Shown: positions 46,418 to 57,296, counted from the first letter of the stretch. The stretch: 64,000 bases of DNA from Luteimicrobium album (GCF_030161555.1 NZ_BSUK01000001.1:3162001-3226000), one strand, 5' to 3'. Notes: generated from the sequence alone by a model not told the origin. A program made the numbers and translations.

Positions 46418-47167
46418 GTGGCCACTGCTCCTGCGTCCGACCAGCTCCGCCTCCTCGACGTCCAGGCCCTCGACACGCGGCTGCAGCAGCTCGCGCACCG
46501 TCGGTCCGCGTCGCCCTCCGTCGCCAAGGTCACCGAGGTCGAGGGCCGGCTCGCCGACGTCCACACGTCGCTCGTCCAGTCCCGGACGGCCGCGGAGGAC
46601 CTGCGGCGCGAGGTCGCGAAGGCCGAGCAGGACGTCGAGCAGGTCCGCACCCGGGCCGCGCGCGACCAGCAGCGCCTCGACTCGGGGGCGGTGGGCGCGA
46701 AGGACGCGCAGGCGCTCGTCGCCGAGCTCGCGAGCCTCGCCCGCCGCCAGGAGGCGCTCGAGGAGGTCGAGCTCGACGTCATGGAGCGGCTCGAGGCGCA
46801 CGAGGCGGCGCTCGCCGAGCTGGAGTCCGCGCACGCGCAGCTCGTCGCCGAGAAGGAGGCGGCGGAGTCGGAGCGCGACGCCGAGCTCGGGGACATCGAC
46901 GGCACCGTCGCGGAGGTCGCCGCGGAGCGGCTCAAGGCCGCCGACGGGATCGACGCCGGTCTCCTCGCCCTCTACGACAAGGTCCGGGCCCAGGCCGGCG
47001 GGCTCGGCGCGGCAGCCCTCCGTGGGCGTCGCTGCGAGGGCTGCCGCCTCGAGCTCAACCCCGGGGACCTGCGCGCCATCGCCGCGAAGGGCCCCGACGA
47101 CATCGTCCGCTGCGAGGAGTGCGGCCGGATCCTGGTGCGCGTCGAGCCCGCCGGACCGGCCGCGTGA
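46418..47167 (+). CDS. Zinc-ribbon, coiled-coil protein (CT398-like)
   Basis: 249 aa. Long coiled coil from about residue 10 to 180 (AEDLRREVAKAEQDVEQVRTRAARDQQRLD), then a C4 zinc ribbon: RRCEGCRLEL and VRCEECGRILVR. Family follows nif3 and precedes a phosphatase/RNase H gene in actinobacteria. Function unresolved. GTG 46418 behind AAAGGA. Confidence 0.88.
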   Translation: MATAPASDQLRLLDVQALDTRLQQLAHRRSASPSVAKVTEVEGRLADVHTSLVQSRTAAEDLRREVAKAEQDVEQVRTRAARDQQRLDSGAVGAKDAQALVAELASLARRQEALEEVELDVMERLEAHEAALAELESAHAQLVAEKEAAESERDAELGDIDGTVAEVAAERLKAADGIDAGLLALYDKVRAQAGGLGAAALRGRRCEGCRLELNPGDLRAIAAKGPDDIVRCEECGRILVRVEPAGPAA

Positions 47168-47852
47168 CCGGCGGGAGCCGCCCGTCGGGGGTGACCGTCC
47201 GCTTCGACGACGCCGAGCCGCTCACCGTCGCGCTCGTGCGCCACGGCGTGACCGAGATGACGGTCGCGGGCGCCTTCTCGGGCTCGGGCGAGCCGGGGCC
47301 GTCGCTCACGGCGGCGGGCCGGGTCCAGGCCGCGCAGGCCGCGGACCTGGTGCACCGGATCGGTCGGACGGCGTGGGCGGACCTGCCGCGCGCGTCGGCC
47401 GTCGTCGCGTCGCCGATCGTGCGCACGCAGGAGACGGCCGCTGCCGTCGGGCGTCGGCTCGGCGTCCCTGTCCGGACCGACCCGCGGTTCGCCGAGATCC
47501 ACTTCGGCGAGTTCGAGGGCCTGCGGTTCCCGGACGTCGAGGAGCGCGACCCGGGCTGGCTCGAGCGGTTCTACCGGGGCGGCGACGTCGCGGCGCCGGG
47601 CGGCGAGTCGCTCGTCGACGTCGGCGAGCGCGTGTGGGAGGGTCTCCGCGCGTTGCGTGACGAGGGCACCGGACGGACCGTCGTGGTGGTCACGCACGCC
47701 ATGGCCGTGCGCGCCGCCGTCGGGCGGGCGTTCGGCTCGCCGCCGTCGCACTGGACCAAGACCCGGATCACGCCCGCGTCCGTCACGATCCTGCGGCTGT
47801 GGCCTGACGACGAGACCGAGGCGACCGTCGTGGGGTGCCCCCGGACCTGTGA
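47164..47852 (+). CDS. Histidine phosphatase family protein
   Basis: About 229 aa. LVRHGVTEMT (RHG phospho-His), SPIVRTQETAAAVGRRL, FGEFEGLRFPDVE and VVVVTHAMAVRAAVG complete the phosphoglycerate-mutase-like site. In relatives this is the acid-phosphatase half of a bifunctional RNase H protein; here no RNase H domain precedes it. The true end is VVGCPPDL: the frame breaks at CCCCC 47838-47842 and would otherwise run on. GTG start overlaps the previous stop. Confidence 0.87.
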
Positions 47853-47873
47853 TGAGCCTTGCTCAGCGCGTTG

Positions 47874-48730
47874 TCAGAACATGGTGCCCGTCGACGTGCT
47901 CCTGGTTCTGACAGGTTCGCGATCAGGGGCGTCGACGACGACGAGCTCGAGCGTCTGCCCACGTCGGGCTCCGGCGACCAGCTCGGCCGCGACGACCCGC
48001 CGCCGGTCCACGGTGGTGCCCACGAGCTCGCGCGCGGCAGCGAGAAGGCCGTCGGCCGTCGTCGGGGGCTCGCCCTCCCGGCGCAGCAGGTGGCCCACCA
48101 GGACGCCGCGCGTGTGCTTCGCGTGGTGCGACACGACCGAGCGCCGGCCGGCGTGCTCGCGCAGCACCGTCACGGGCACGTGCGTCGCGGATGCGGGCGG
48201 CTTCCACGCTGCGGCGTACGTCGCGGACCGGCAGTCGACGACGACGTCACCCTCGGCCCGCGCGTCGAGGGCCTTCGCGAGGGCTCGCGCCAGGACCGGG
48301 CGAGCGGCCCGACGCCGGGCAGGTCCACGCCCATCGACAGCCGGTACGCAGGGATCCGGTCCGACGGCGTCACGACACCCCAGAGCGCGCTCACCACCCG
48401 CACGTCGGCAAGCCGGGCACGGAGGCGGGCTGCGCCGTCGTCGTGCGCGGGAGCCAGCCCCGCGGCGGCGTAGAGGACGCCCGTGTAGACGTGCGCCGCG
48501 GCCGCTGCTGGCTGCTCGCGGAGCGTCACGTTGCGGCGCACCTCGTCGCCCAGGGACGCCCCGACGTGCAGGACCTCGAGCGCATCGGGCCGCGCGCTCA
48601 CCGCGGCGAGCGCGTCGAGCACGCGCTCGCGGTGCTCGGTCAGCTCCGGGGAGGTCAGGGCGGTCAGGTCGACGGCGTCGCCCGACTCGGGCGCGGTCTT
48701 CCCCTCGGACGGCGGCAGCAGGACGAGCAC
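47874..48730 (-). CDS. yaaA: Peroxide stress protein YaaA (UPF0246)
   Basis: About 285 aa. MLVLLPPSEGKTAPESG is the family's opening; VYTGVLYAA, VVSALWGVVTPSDRIPAYRLSMG and the later ATYAAAWKPP and FVSHHAKH-like SHHAKHTRG follow. It limits free iron and DNA damage under peroxide. The frame breaks at GGG 48281-48283; one more base gives WREPLAKALDARAEGDVVVDCRS. GTG start has TAGGGT six bases upstream, suggesting a leaderless message. Confidence 0.88.
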
Positions 48731-48825
48731 GCCGCCACCCTACGGGCCGTGCACGGTGCGAACCGCCCGTCCCGCGGTCCGGACGGCGGCAGGTCCTGTG
48801 ACGTGGCGCACGCTACGGTCGGGCG

Positions 48826-49209
48826 ATGGCCCAGGTGAAGGTGTACGGGCGGCGCTCGCAGTGGGCTGACCGCCGTGACGAGCTGTCGGACGCGCTGCAC
48901 GACGCGCTCGTGCGCACGTGGCAGCTCCCGGCCGAGAGGCGGTTCCACCGGCTCTGCTGGCTCGACGACGCCGACCTGGTCGCCCCGCGCGGTGCCGCGT
49001 ACCTCGTCGTCGAGGTCGTGTGCTTCACCGGTCGCAGCGACGACGCGAAGCGCGCGCTCGTCCGGGCGCTGTTCGACGACGTCGCCCCGCGGTTCGGCCT
49101 GCCCGCCGACGACCTCGAGGTGGTGATCCTCGAGGCGCCGCAGGTGAACTGGGGGATCCGTGGCCGGTCGGGCGACGAGCTCGCGCTCAGCTACCGCGTC
49201 GACGTCTGA
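48826..49209 (+). CDS. Tautomerase-family protein
   Basis: 127 aa, intact. MAQVKVYGRRSQWADRRDELSDALHDALVRTWQLPAERRFHRLCWLD matches a 4-oxalocrotonate-tautomerase-like family, though Pro-1 of classical enzymes is replaced (Met-Ala start). VVEVVCFTGRSDDAKRALVRALFDDVAPRFGL resembles the repeat half. TACGGT ends six bases before ATG. Confidence 0.8.
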   Translation: MAQVKVYGRRSQWADRRDELSDALHDALVRTWQLPAERRFHRLCWLDDADLVAPRGAAYLVVEVVCFTGRSDDAKRALVRALFDDVAPRFGLPADDLEVVILEAPQVNWGIRGRSGDELALSYRVDV

Positions 49210-49253
49210 CACGACTGGCCTGCGGGAACGATTCCGGCCGGTAGGCTGGGCAC

Positions 49254-49668
49254 GCGGACGAGTCGGTCGGACGGCCGCGTCATCGCCGGGCTGGCGTCTG
49301 GCGGTGCCGAGGAACGTCCGGGCTCCGAAGGGCAAGGTGGTGGGTAACGCCCACCCGGGGTGACCCGCGGGACAGTGCCACAGAGAACAGACCGCCACGC
49401 ACGGCCTCGGCCGGGCGTGGTAAGGGTGAAACGGTGGTGTAAGAGACCACCAGCGTGCCGGGTGACCGGCACGGCTCGGTAAACCCCACCTGGAGCAAGG
49501 TCAGACAGACTGTGTTTGAGGGCGGCCCGCCCGATTCTCTGTCGAGAAGCACAGTCGGGTAGACCGCTCGAGACGCGTGGCAACGCGCGTCCTAGATGGA
49601 TGGCCGTCACCCGCGCGGGGGCAACCGCGCGCGGGGACAGAACCCGGCGTACAGACCGACTCGTCCGC
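49254..49668 (+). ncRNA. rnpB: RNase P RNA (class A)
   Basis: About 415 nt. Conserved core is readable in order: P1 5' strand CGGACGAGTCGGTC paired with GACCGACTCGTCCG at the end; GAGGAACGTCCGGGCTCC; ACAGTGCCACAGAGAACAGA; GGTAAGGGTGAAACGGTGG; AGACCACCAGCG; and ACAGAACCCGGCGTACAGACC near the 3' end. Catalytic RNA that matures tRNA 5' ends. Confidence 0.97.
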
Positions 49669-49672
49669 CCTG

Positions 49673-50667
49673 TCAATGTGCCGCGAGCGCGCGCAGATAC
49701 CGCCGGCGGTACAGCTGCTGCGCCACGAGCGCTGCGGGGAAGAGCACCCACCACCGGCCGCGGCCGGCGTGCGTGATCGAGCGGAGCGTCAGCGTCACGT
49801 TCCCGTCCTTGTCGCGGCCGACGATGAACGCCTCCTTATCCGTCACGGGATGCCCGACGAGCGTGCCGTAGGCCAGGGCGGTCCGGTGGCTGGTCTCGAC
49901 GACCTCGACGACCTCGACGGGCTCACGGACTCGGAGCGGACCGATGTGCGCCGTGAGCCAGAGACGGTCACCTCGGCGCGCGACGGTGCCGGGTTCCAGC
50001 TCCGGTGCGACGAGGAAGCCGCTCCGTGTCTTGACGCCCCACCGAAGGACTTCCGACGACGCTCGGTGCCAGAGCTCCGGACCGGAGCCCAGGCACACCG
50101 ACCGCTCGTACGCGCGCCAGCCGTCTGGCGGCTGCCACGTCGTCGTTCCGGGCGTCGTCGCACCCACGACGTCGTAGCTCCGATCGCGTCGGGCGAGCTG
50201 GGCCGCTTCCAGGGTCACCAGGTCCGTGGCTGCGCCGCCGGCCATCGTGACGGCCGACCGGACGGCGGCCTCCTCGCGGGGCGTGAGGTGGAAGCACGCG
50301 CTGGTGCCCGTGTCGTTCACGGACCAGATGATCCGCCCGGAGGCACCGAGACCGGTGGAGCCGATGCTGAACGGCGCGAGGCCGAGGGCGATCTCGAAGT
50401 CCTCGTCGTCGGCCGGATCGAGGGGAGCGAGATCCGGTGGTGGCGTCCCGCGGCGAGCCGGAGCTCCGCCTCGCGGACGATCGGTCGGACTTCCGGCGGC
50501 CATTCGGCGTCGGAGAGGACGTCGACGTCGACATGCGTCAGTCGGCTTCGCTGCGCCCGGAGCGCGGCACGCGCGGCAACCTCGAGCGTCCCGGGCGCCG
50601 CGCCGTCGGCCACTGCTGCCCACCGTGCGCCGTCTTGCCGTCGCACCGAGATGCTCACGGCGGACAT
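49673..50667 (-). CDS. Protein with C-terminal DUF1990 domain
   Basis: About 331 aa after repair. The C-terminal half (SYDVVGATTPGTTTWQPPDGW... WGVKTRSGF... RTALAYGTLVGHPVTDKEAFIVGRD) is a full DUF1990 domain. The N-terminal 150 residues (MSAVSISVRRQDGARWAAVADGAAPGTLEVAARAAL; FSIGSTGLGASGRIIWSVNDTGTSACFHL) are an additional domain I do not recognise. Frame break at CCC 50447-50449. Converges on rnpB with a 4-bp gap. Confidence 0.75.
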
Positions 50668-50806
50668 CCTGCCCCACCGGTGTCGGGCGCGCGCCACACA
50701 CCGGTCGCGAATGTTGCCAGCGTGTTCCCAGGCTCGCGTCAGGTTGCCCTCATGTGACGCGAGGACGCTCGTGTGTGTCGGGACGGTAAAGACTCCGCCA
50801 CGGGGA

Positions 50807-50836
50807 TTACACATCCGAGCGGGTCTGGGTTAGCCT
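50807..50836 (+). promoter_or_regulatory. Promoter of the STAS-domain gene
   Basis: TTACAC at 50807-50812 and TAGCCT at 50831-50836 with an 18-bp spacer. It is the best promoter in the 261-bp divergent gap and gives a leader of about 85 nt before GTG 50929. Confidence 0.55.
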
Positions 50837-50928
50837 CGTCGCACACGCCGGTCAGGGTGTGGGATCAGGGGACCCACCACCGGTGGACGCAACGAGGCGT
50901 CAGGCACAGGGAGCGAGGTCGGGTCAGC

Positions 50929-51297
50929 GTGGTCGGAACGGATGGTGTGGTGGCGACGGGCACGATCGCCCTCGTCGAGGAGCAGGACCGCACGGTCGTC
51001 GTCCTCACGGGCGAGATCGACGTGGCGCTCCGTGCCGAGGCGAGCGCGGCCCTCGCCAACGCCCTCGAGCGCGACCTTCCCGTCGTGATCGACGCATCCG
51101 AGGTGACGTTCGCGGACTCGACCGGGATCGCGTTCCTCGTGCAGTTCGTGACCATCGGTCACGACGAGGGTCTCGACGTCATGCTGCTGGACCCGCCCCA
51201 GATCATCGTCGAGGTGCTCGACATGCTGGGCGTGCGTGAGCTGCTGGTGCGTCCCGCCGCTGCGGAGCCGGCGGTGGCTGCGAGCGGCGCCGCCTGA
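50929..51297 (+). CDS. STAS-domain anti-sigma factor antagonist
   Basis: 122 aa. VVVLTGEIDVALRAEASAALANAL, LPVVIDASEVTFADSTGIAFLVQFV (phospho-Ser in DSTG) and VLDMLGVRELL are a complete SpoIIAA-like STAS fold. It should bind an anti-sigma kinase and free a sigma factor when unphosphorylated; no partner kinase is nearby. GTG start chosen behind GAGCGAGGTCGG. Alternatives upstream in frame are less plausible. Confidence 0.88.
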   Translation: MVGTDGVVATGTIALVEEQDRTVVVLTGEIDVALRAEASAALANALERDLPVVIDASEVTFADSTGIAFLVQFVTIGHDEGLDVMLLDPPQIIVEVLDMLGVRELLVRPAAAEPAVAASGAA

Positions 51298-51325
51298 CGC
51301 GGTACCGACCCGCGACCCCGCACCT

Positions 51326-52102
51326 TCAGCTGGTCGCGATCTCCTCCTGCGCGGCGAGCCACGAGGCCCCCACGATCCCGGCACGGTTGCGGAGGGCCGC
51401 CGGCACGATCGGGGCGCGCAGGTGCAGCAGGGGCAGGAACTTCTCCCAGCTCTTCGACACCCCGCCCCCGACGACGATGAGGTCGGGGGACAGCAGGTTC
51501 TCCACGACCGAGAAGTAGCGCTGCAGCCGGACCGCCCACTCCTCGTAGCTGAGGTTCTCCCGCTCGCGGGCCAGCGTCGACGCCTTGGACTCGGCGTCGT
51601 GCCCGTCGATCTCGAGGTGCCCGAGCTCGGTGTTCGGCAGGAGGATCCCGTCGACGAACAGCGCGGAGCCGATACCCGTGCCGAGCGGCGCGACCAGCAC
51701 GACACCCTCGGTGTTCCGGGCGGCGCCGTAGTGCAGCTCCCCGTACCCGGCGGCGTCGGCGTCGTTGACGGCGGCCACGGTGCGGCCGGTCGCCTCGTGC
51801 ATGACGGACACGAGGTTGGTCCCGGTCCACGACTCGTCGAGGTTCGCGATGAACGTCACGACGCCGTGCTTGATGGGCCCGGGGAAGGCGACCCCGACGG
51901 GCGCGTCGGGCAGGTCGAAGGAGTCGACGATCTTCGCGACGATCTCGGCGACGGCGCCAGGGGTCGAGTTCTCGGGGGTCGGGATGCGCACGCGTTCCGC
52001 GGCGAACTCGCCGGTCTTGAGGTCGACGGGCGCACCCTTGATGCCGGTGCCGCCGACGTCGATGCCGATGGCGATCTCGGGAGTCTTCTTCGGTGAGCTC
52101 AT
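51326..52102 (-). CDS. ppgK: Polyphosphate glucokinase
   Basis: 258 aa ROK-fold kinase. [23 protein letters not shown] (phosphate loop 1), [12 protein letters not shown] (catalytic Asp), [17 protein letters not shown] and [11 protein letters not shown] are the PpgK pattern. Phosphorylates glucose with polyphosphate or ATP; typical of actinobacteria. ATG overlaps the map stop (4 bp). Confidence 0.95.
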   Translation of the reverse strand: MSSPKKTPEIAIGIDVGGTGIKGAPVDLKTGEFAAERVRIPTPENSTPGAVAEIVAKIVDSFDLPDAPVGVAFPGPIKHGVVTFIANLDESWTGTNLVSVMHEATGRTVAAVNDADAAGYGELHYGAARNTEGVVLVAPLGTGIGSALFVDGILLPNTELGHLEIDGHDAESKASTLARERENLSYEEWAVRLQRYFSVVENLLSPDLIVVGGGVSKSWEKFLPLLHLRAPIVPAALRNRAGIVGASWLAAQEEIATS

Positions 52103-53013
52103 GGCAGGGTCAGGATCTCCGCTCCGGTCTCGGTGACGACGAGGGTGTGCTCGAACTGCGCGGTGCGCGACCGGTCGGCCGTGACGACGGTCCATCCGTC
52201 GTCCCAGGCCTCCCAGGCGTAGGTGCCGAGGGTCAGCATCGGCTCGATGGTGAAGACCATGCCCGGCTCGATCACGGTCGAGTAGGCGGGCGCGGCGTCG
52301 TAGTGGGGGATGACGAGGCCCGAGTGGAAGGACTCGCCGACGCCATGGCCCGTGTAGTCGCGGACCACGCCGTACCCGAAGCGGGCCGCGTACTTCTCGA
52401 TCACGCGCCCGATGACGTTGACCTCGCGGCCCGGCGCGACGGCCTTGATCCCGCGAGCGAGCGCCTCTCTCGTGCGCTCGACGAGCAGCCGGGAGTCCTC
52501 GTCGACGTCGCCGACGAGGAAGGTCGCGTTGGTGTCCCCGTGCACCCCGCCGACGAACGCGGTGATGTCGACGTTGACGATGTCGCCGTCGAGCAGCTCG
52601 GTCGTGTCGGGGATGCCGTGGCAGATGACCTCGTTGACCGACGTGCACAGCGACTTCGGGAAGCCGCGGTAGCCCAGGGTCGACGGGTAGGCGCCGTGGT
52701 CTAGGAGGAACTCGTGGCCGACGCGGTCGAGCTCGTCGGTCGTCACGCCGGGCGCGACGTGGCGGCCGACCTCCTCGAGAGCGCGGGCCGCGATCCGGCT
52801 CGCTGTGCGGATCCGGTCGATCGTCTCGGGCGTCTTGACCTCGCTCCCGGTGAAGGGAGCGGGGGCGGGCTTGCCCACGTACTCGGGCCGGGCGATCGAG
52901 GCGGGCACGCTCCGCACCGGCGAGACGGTCCCCGGGGTCAGGGGAGCGGTGGTGGTGGCCCGCGCCGTCGTCGGGCGCGGGACGGAGGACGTCGCGGCAG
53001 GTGGGACGGGCAT
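52099..53013 (-). CDS. map: Methionine aminopeptidase, type I
   Basis: 304 aa, including a Pro/Ala/Thr-rich N-terminal extension (about 45 residues) seen in actinobacterial long MetAPs. Metal ligands: [20 protein letters not shown] (two Asp), [14 protein letters not shown] (His), [10 protein letters not shown] (Glu), FEHTLVVTE (Glu). Removes initiator Met. TAGACT ends seven bases before ATG, suggesting leaderless. Confidence 0.95.
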   Translation of the reverse strand: MPVPPAATSSVPRPTTARATTTAPLTPGTVSPVRSVPASIARPEYVGKPAPAPFTGSEVKTPETIDRIRTASRIAARALEEVGRHVAPGVTTDELDRVGHEFLLDHGAYPSTLGYRGFPKSLCTSVNEVICHGIPDTTELLDGDIVNVDITAFVGGVHGDTNATFLVGDVDEDSRLLVERTREALARGIKAVAPGREVNVIGRVIEKYAARFGYGVVRDYTGHGVGESFHSGLVIPHYDAAPAYSTVIEPGMVFTIEPMLTLGTYAWEAWDDGWTVVTADRSRTAQFEHTLVVTETGAEILTLP

Positions 53014-53083
53014 GGCCCCGAGTCTACGGACGCCTGGGCCGCGCTCGCGTGCCGACCGCGGCGACGCAGGGCAGAATCCACCC

Positions 53084-53287
53084 ATGAGCACGGACGCGGA
53101 GTACTACTTCAACACCAAGACGGGCGAGGTGGAGGAGGGCAAGCCGTCGTCCTGGACGCACCGGATGGGCCCGTACGCCACGCGCGAGGAGGCCGCGCAC
53201 GCGCTCGAGCGCGCCGAGCAGCGCAACGAGACGTGGGACGGCCAGGACGCCAAGCAGCCCGGCGCGTTCGACGACGAGGACGACTGA
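53084..53287 (+). CDS. Small conserved actinobacterial protein
   Basis: 67 aa, acidic. [52 protein letters not shown] is a well conserved actinobacterial small protein, sometimes labelled SPOR-domain protein. CAGAAT ends six bases before ATG. Ends 2 bp from the converging panB stop. Function unknown. Confidence 0.85.
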   Translation: MSTDAEYYFNTKTGEVEEGKPSSWTHRMGPYATREEAAHALERAEQRNETWDGQDAKQPGAFDDEDD

Positions 53288-53289
53288 GG

Positions 53290-54137
53290 TCAGCTCTCGA
53301 ACGAGTGCTCGGCCCGGGGAAGGCCCCCGACGTCACCTCGTCGACGTACGACTCCGCGGCGGCGGTGAGCGCGGCCCCGATCTCCGCGAACCGCTTCGCG
53401 AAGCGCGGCGACCAGTCGCCCATGCCCGCCATGTCGGTCCACACGAGCACCTGGCCGTCGACGTCGGGCCCGGCGCCGATGCCGATGGTCGGGATCGCGA
53501 GGATCTCCGTGACGCGGGCGGCGACGGGTGCCGGCACCATCTCGAGGACGACGGCGCTCGCCCCGGACTCGGCGAGCGCGAGCGCGTCGTCGCACAGGAC
53601 GTCGGCGGCCTCGTCGCCCCGGCCCTGGACACGGTGACCGCCCAGGATGTTCTCGGACTGCGGCGTGAAGCCGAGGTGCCCGATCACCGGGATGCCAGAG
53701 TCGGTCAGGAGCTTGACGTGCGCGGCGACGCGGCGCCCGCCCTCGAGCTTCACGGCGTGGGCGCCGGTCTCCTTCATGATCCGCACGGCGGTCGCGAACG
53801 CGTGCTGCGGCGAGTCCTCGTACGACCCGAACGGCAGGTCCACGACGACCATGGCGTGCTTCGCGGTGCGGGCGACCGCGCGGGCCGGCGGGATCATCTC
53901 GTCGACCGTCACGGGGATGGTGTTCGGGTGCGCGAGCATGTTGTCGCCGATCGAGTCCCCGACGAGCAGCATGTCGACGCCCGCGGTGTCGAAGATGCGC
54001 GCCACGACCGAGTCGTACGCGGTGAGCATCGTGAGCTTGCGGCCCTGGGCCTTGGCCTCGGCGAGGTGCTGCACCCGCACGCGCTTGCGGGTGGGCGCGT
54101 TGCCGGCCTGAGGGGTGGGCGCTGCGGGCTGGGTCAT
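53290..54137 (-). CDS. panB: 3-methyl-2-oxobutanoate hydroxymethyltransferase
   Basis: About 282 aa. LTMLTAYDSVVARIFDTAGVDMLLVGDSIGDNMLAHPNT (metal Asp), VVVDLPFGSYEDSP, VKLEGG, PVIGHLGFTPQ and IGIGAGPDVDGQVLVWTDMAGM are diagnostic. First committed step of pantothenate synthesis. Last residues lie beyond a break at CCC 53313-53315 (FPGAEHSFES when repaired). ATG overlaps the nadE stop. Confidence 0.95.
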
Positions 54138-55838
54138 GACGGGTTTCCTTCCTGGGGCTCGCGCCAGCGGGACGTGATCGGCAGACGCCGGTCGCGGCCG
54201 AACGCGAGGGCGGTGACCTTGGTGCCGAGCGGGTACTGGCGCCGCTTCCACTCGGCGCGGTCGACGAGGGTGACGACCTTGTCCACGACCTCGGGGTCGA
54301 AGCCCCGGGCCAGCAGCTCGGCCCGCCCCTCCGCGTGCTCGATGTATGCGTCGAGGACCTCGTCGAGCACGTCGTAGGGGGCAAAGAGTCCTGGTCGAGC
54401 TGGCCGGGGCGCAGCTCCGCGGACGGTGGCTTGGTGATGGACGACTCGGGGATCGGGGGATCTCGCCGGCGTCGAGCGCGTGGTTGTTGCGCCAGCGCGC
54501 GAGGCGCCAGACCTGCGACTTGTCGACGTCCTTGATGGGGGCGTAGCCGCCGATGGAGCCGGCGTCGTAGATGGTCGCGTAGCCCGTCGCGAGCTCCGAC
54601 TTGTTGCCGGGCGCGATGACGAGGTGGCCCTCGCGGTTGGAGATGGCCATGAGGAGCACGCCGCGGACACGGGCCTGCAGGTTCTCCTCCGCGACGCCGT
54701 CGAGGTGCAGCTCGCCCTGGAACGCGTCGACCATCGGCGCGATGGGCTGGACCCGGTAGTCCGCGCCCAGCCGCTCGGCGAGGTCCGCGGCGTCGTCCTT
54801 GCTGTGCTCCGAGGAGTACGCGGACGGCATCGAGACCCCGACGACGTTCTCGCCACCGATCGCGTCCGCGGCGATCGCGGCGGTCAGGGCCGAGTCGATG
54901 CCCCCGGACAGGCCGAGGACGACCGACCGGAACCCATTCTTGCGCACGTACCCGGCGAGGCCGGCGACGCAGGCGCGGTAGACCTCCTCGTCCGCCTCGA
55001 GCGGGGGAGCGACCGTGCCGCGCGCGAACGTCTCGCCGCGCGCCGGCAGATCCCAGACCAGCAGGTCGGGCACGAACTGCGGCGCCCGCGCGAGCGGGGC
55101 GTCCGAGCCCGGCGCGACCACGAACGAGCCGCCGTCGAACACGAGGTCGTCCTGGCCGCCGACCTGGTTGACGTAGAGCAGCGGGGCGCCGACCTCGGAC
55201 GCGCGCCGCGCCGCGAGCTCGGTGCGCTGGTGCCCCTTGCCCTCCTCGAACGGCGAGGCGTTGACCACGAGCAGCGCGTCGACGTCCTCGCCCGCGAGCG
55301 CGGCGACGGGGCCGCCGTCCTGCCAGATGTCCTCGCAGATCACCAGGCCGAGCCGGCGCCCGTCGACGTCGAGCACGCACGTCGAGTCGCCGGGGGTGAA
55401 GACGCGGAACTCGTCGAACACGCCGTAGTTGGGCAGGTGGTGCTTGTCGTACGAGGCGACGACGCGGCCGCCCCGCAGCGCGATCGCCCGGTTCGTGGGC
55501 CGCGACGGCGACCCCAGCGCGGCCATCGGCCGCTCCTTGATCGGCCGCGCCCCCACTGTCCCGACGACGACGGTCACGTCCCCGAGGCCCTCGTCGGCGA
55601 GCGTGCGGGCCAGGTCGTCGCCGGCCCGGTACGCGGCCCGGCGGAACGACGCCCGCAGCGCCAGGTCCTCGATCGGGTAGCCCGTGAGGGTCATCTCGGG
55701 GAACGCGACGAGACGGGCACCGGCGTCGGCGGCCTTGCGCGTCCACTCCAGCACGGTCGCGGCGTTGCCCGCGACGTCGCCGACGCACGTGTCCACCTGG
55801 GCGAGCGCGATCCGCAACGGCGGGGTCGTGGGCTCCAT
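54134..55838 (-). CDS. nadE: Glutamine-dependent NAD+ synthetase
   Basis: About 568 aa. N-terminal nitrilase domain with Glu (FPEMTLTGYP), Lys (KHHLPNYG) and Cys (LVICEDIWQDG); C-terminal synthetase with SGGIDS loop (VLGLSGGIDSALTAAIA), then PGNKSELATGYATIYDAGSIGG. Two breaks, both C6 read as C5: 54455-54459 (GEIPPIPESSITKPPSAEL) and 54377-54381 (DSLPPYDVLDEVLDAYIE). ATG 55838 has TAGGCT six bases upstream. Confidence 0.95.
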
Positions 55839-55952
55839 GGGGTCAGCCTAAGAGGTCCCGTGGGGCGGTCCGCGACACGCCGACGACGCGACCCGCGGGC
55901 GGACGCGCGGCGGGTGTCCACAACGGGGCGCCGCGTCGGGCAGGATGGGGGC

Positions 55953-57296
55953 ATGGACAGGCAACAGGAGTTCGTGCTGCGCACCGTCGAGGAGCGCGAC
56001 ATCCGGTTCATCCGGCTCTGGTTCACGGACGTGCTCGGCATGCTCAAGTCGGTCGCCGTCGCGCCCGCCGAGCTCGAGTCGGCGTTCTCGGAGGGCATCG
56101 GCTTCGACGGGAGCTCGATCGAGGGCTTCACGCGCGTGTACGAAGCCGACATGATCGCGAAGCCCGACCCGACGACCTTCCAGGTCCTGCCGTGGCGCGG
56201 TGAGCAGCAGGGCACCGCCCGCATGTTCTGCGACATCCTCACGCCCGACGGCGAGCCGTCGCTCGCGGACTCGCGGTACGTGCTCAAGCGCGCGCTCGCG
56301 AAGGCCAGCGACAAGGGGTTCACGTTCTACACGCACCCCGAGGTCGAGTTCTACCTGTTCCAGGCGCTCGACCTCGACGCGCCCGTCCCGCGTCTGGTCC
56401 CCGTCGACCGGGGCGGCTACTTCGACCACGTCCCGCGCGGGTCGGCGCACGACTTCCGGCGTGCCGCGATCACGATGCTCGAGTCGATGGGCATCTCGGT
56501 CGAGTTCTCCCACCACGAGGCGGGGCCGGGCCAGAACGAGATCGACCTGCGCTACGCGGACGCGCTCACGACCGCCGACAACCTCATGACGTTCCGCACG
56601 GTCGTCAAGGAGGTCGCGCTCGAGCAGGGCGTCTACGCGTCCTTCATGCCCAAGCCGCTCGCGGAGCACCCCGGCTCCGGGATGCACACGCACATGTCCC
56701 TGTTCGAGGGGGACCGCAACGCGTTCCACGAGCCCGGGTCCCAATACGAGCTGAGCAAGGTCGCGCGGCAGTTCATCGCAGGGCTGCTGCACCACGCCGC
56801 CGAGATCACCGCCGTCACCAACCAGTACGTCAACTCGTACAAGCGGCTGTGGGGCGGCTCCGAGGCGCCGAGCTTCGTGAGCTGGGGCCACAACAACCGG
56901 TCCGCGCTCGTCCGCGTGCCCATGTACAAGCCGGGCAAGGGCAACTCGAGCCGCATCGAGTACCGCGCCCTCGACTCCGCCGCCAACCCGTACCTCTCGT
57001 TCGCGCTCCTGCTCGCCGCCGGGCTCAAGGGGATCGAGGAGGGCTACGAGCTGCCCGAGGAGACGTCCGACGACGTCTGGGAGCTCACCCCGACCGAGCG
57101 CCGCGCGCTCGACATCCGCCCCCTGCCGCAGGACCTCGACGAGGCCATCGGCATCATGGAGCGGTCCGAGCTCGTCGCCGAGACCCTCGGCGAGCACGTC
57201 TTCGACTACGTGCTCCGCAACAAGCGCGAGGAGTGGACGGCGTACCGCACGCAGGTCACGCCGTTCGAGCTGGAGCGCTTCTTCTCGATCCTGTGA
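55953..57296 (+). CDS. glnA2: Glutamine synthetase family protein (GlnA2-like)
   Basis: 447 aa, intact. GSI fold with FDGSSIEGFTRVYEADMIAKPDP, FYTHPEVEFYLFQ (metal Glu), HHEAGPGQNEIDLRY, GSGMHTHMSLFEGD (His), NRSALVRVPMYKPG and EYRALDSAANPYL. GlnA2 enzymes sit beside glnE and glnA1 in mycobacteria in the same relative order; some act on gamma-glutamyl substrates other than ammonia. The adenylylation-region Tyr is in EGYELPEE. Probably leaderless (CAGGAT six bases before ATG). Confidence 0.9.
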   Translation: MDRQQEFVLRTVEERDIRFIRLWFTDVLGMLKSVAVAPAELESAFSEGIGFDGSSIEGFTRVYEADMIAKPDPTTFQVLPWRGEQQGTARMFCDILTPDGEPSLADSRYVLKRALAKASDKGFTFYTHPEVEFYLFQALDLDAPVPRLVPVDRGGYFDHVPRGSAHDFRRAAITMLESMGISVEFSHHEAGPGQNEIDLRYADALTTADNLMTFRTVVKEVALEQGVYASFMPKPLAEHPGSGMHTHMSLFEGDRNAFHEPGSQYELSKVARQFIAGLLHHAAEITAVTNQYVNSYKRLWGGSEAPSFVSWGHNNRSALVRVPMYKPGKGNSSRIEYRALDSAANPYLSFALLLAAGLKGIEEGYELPEETSDDVWELTPTERRALDIRPLPQDLDEAIGIMERSELVAETLGEHVFDYVLRNKREEWTAYRTQVTPFELERFFSIL

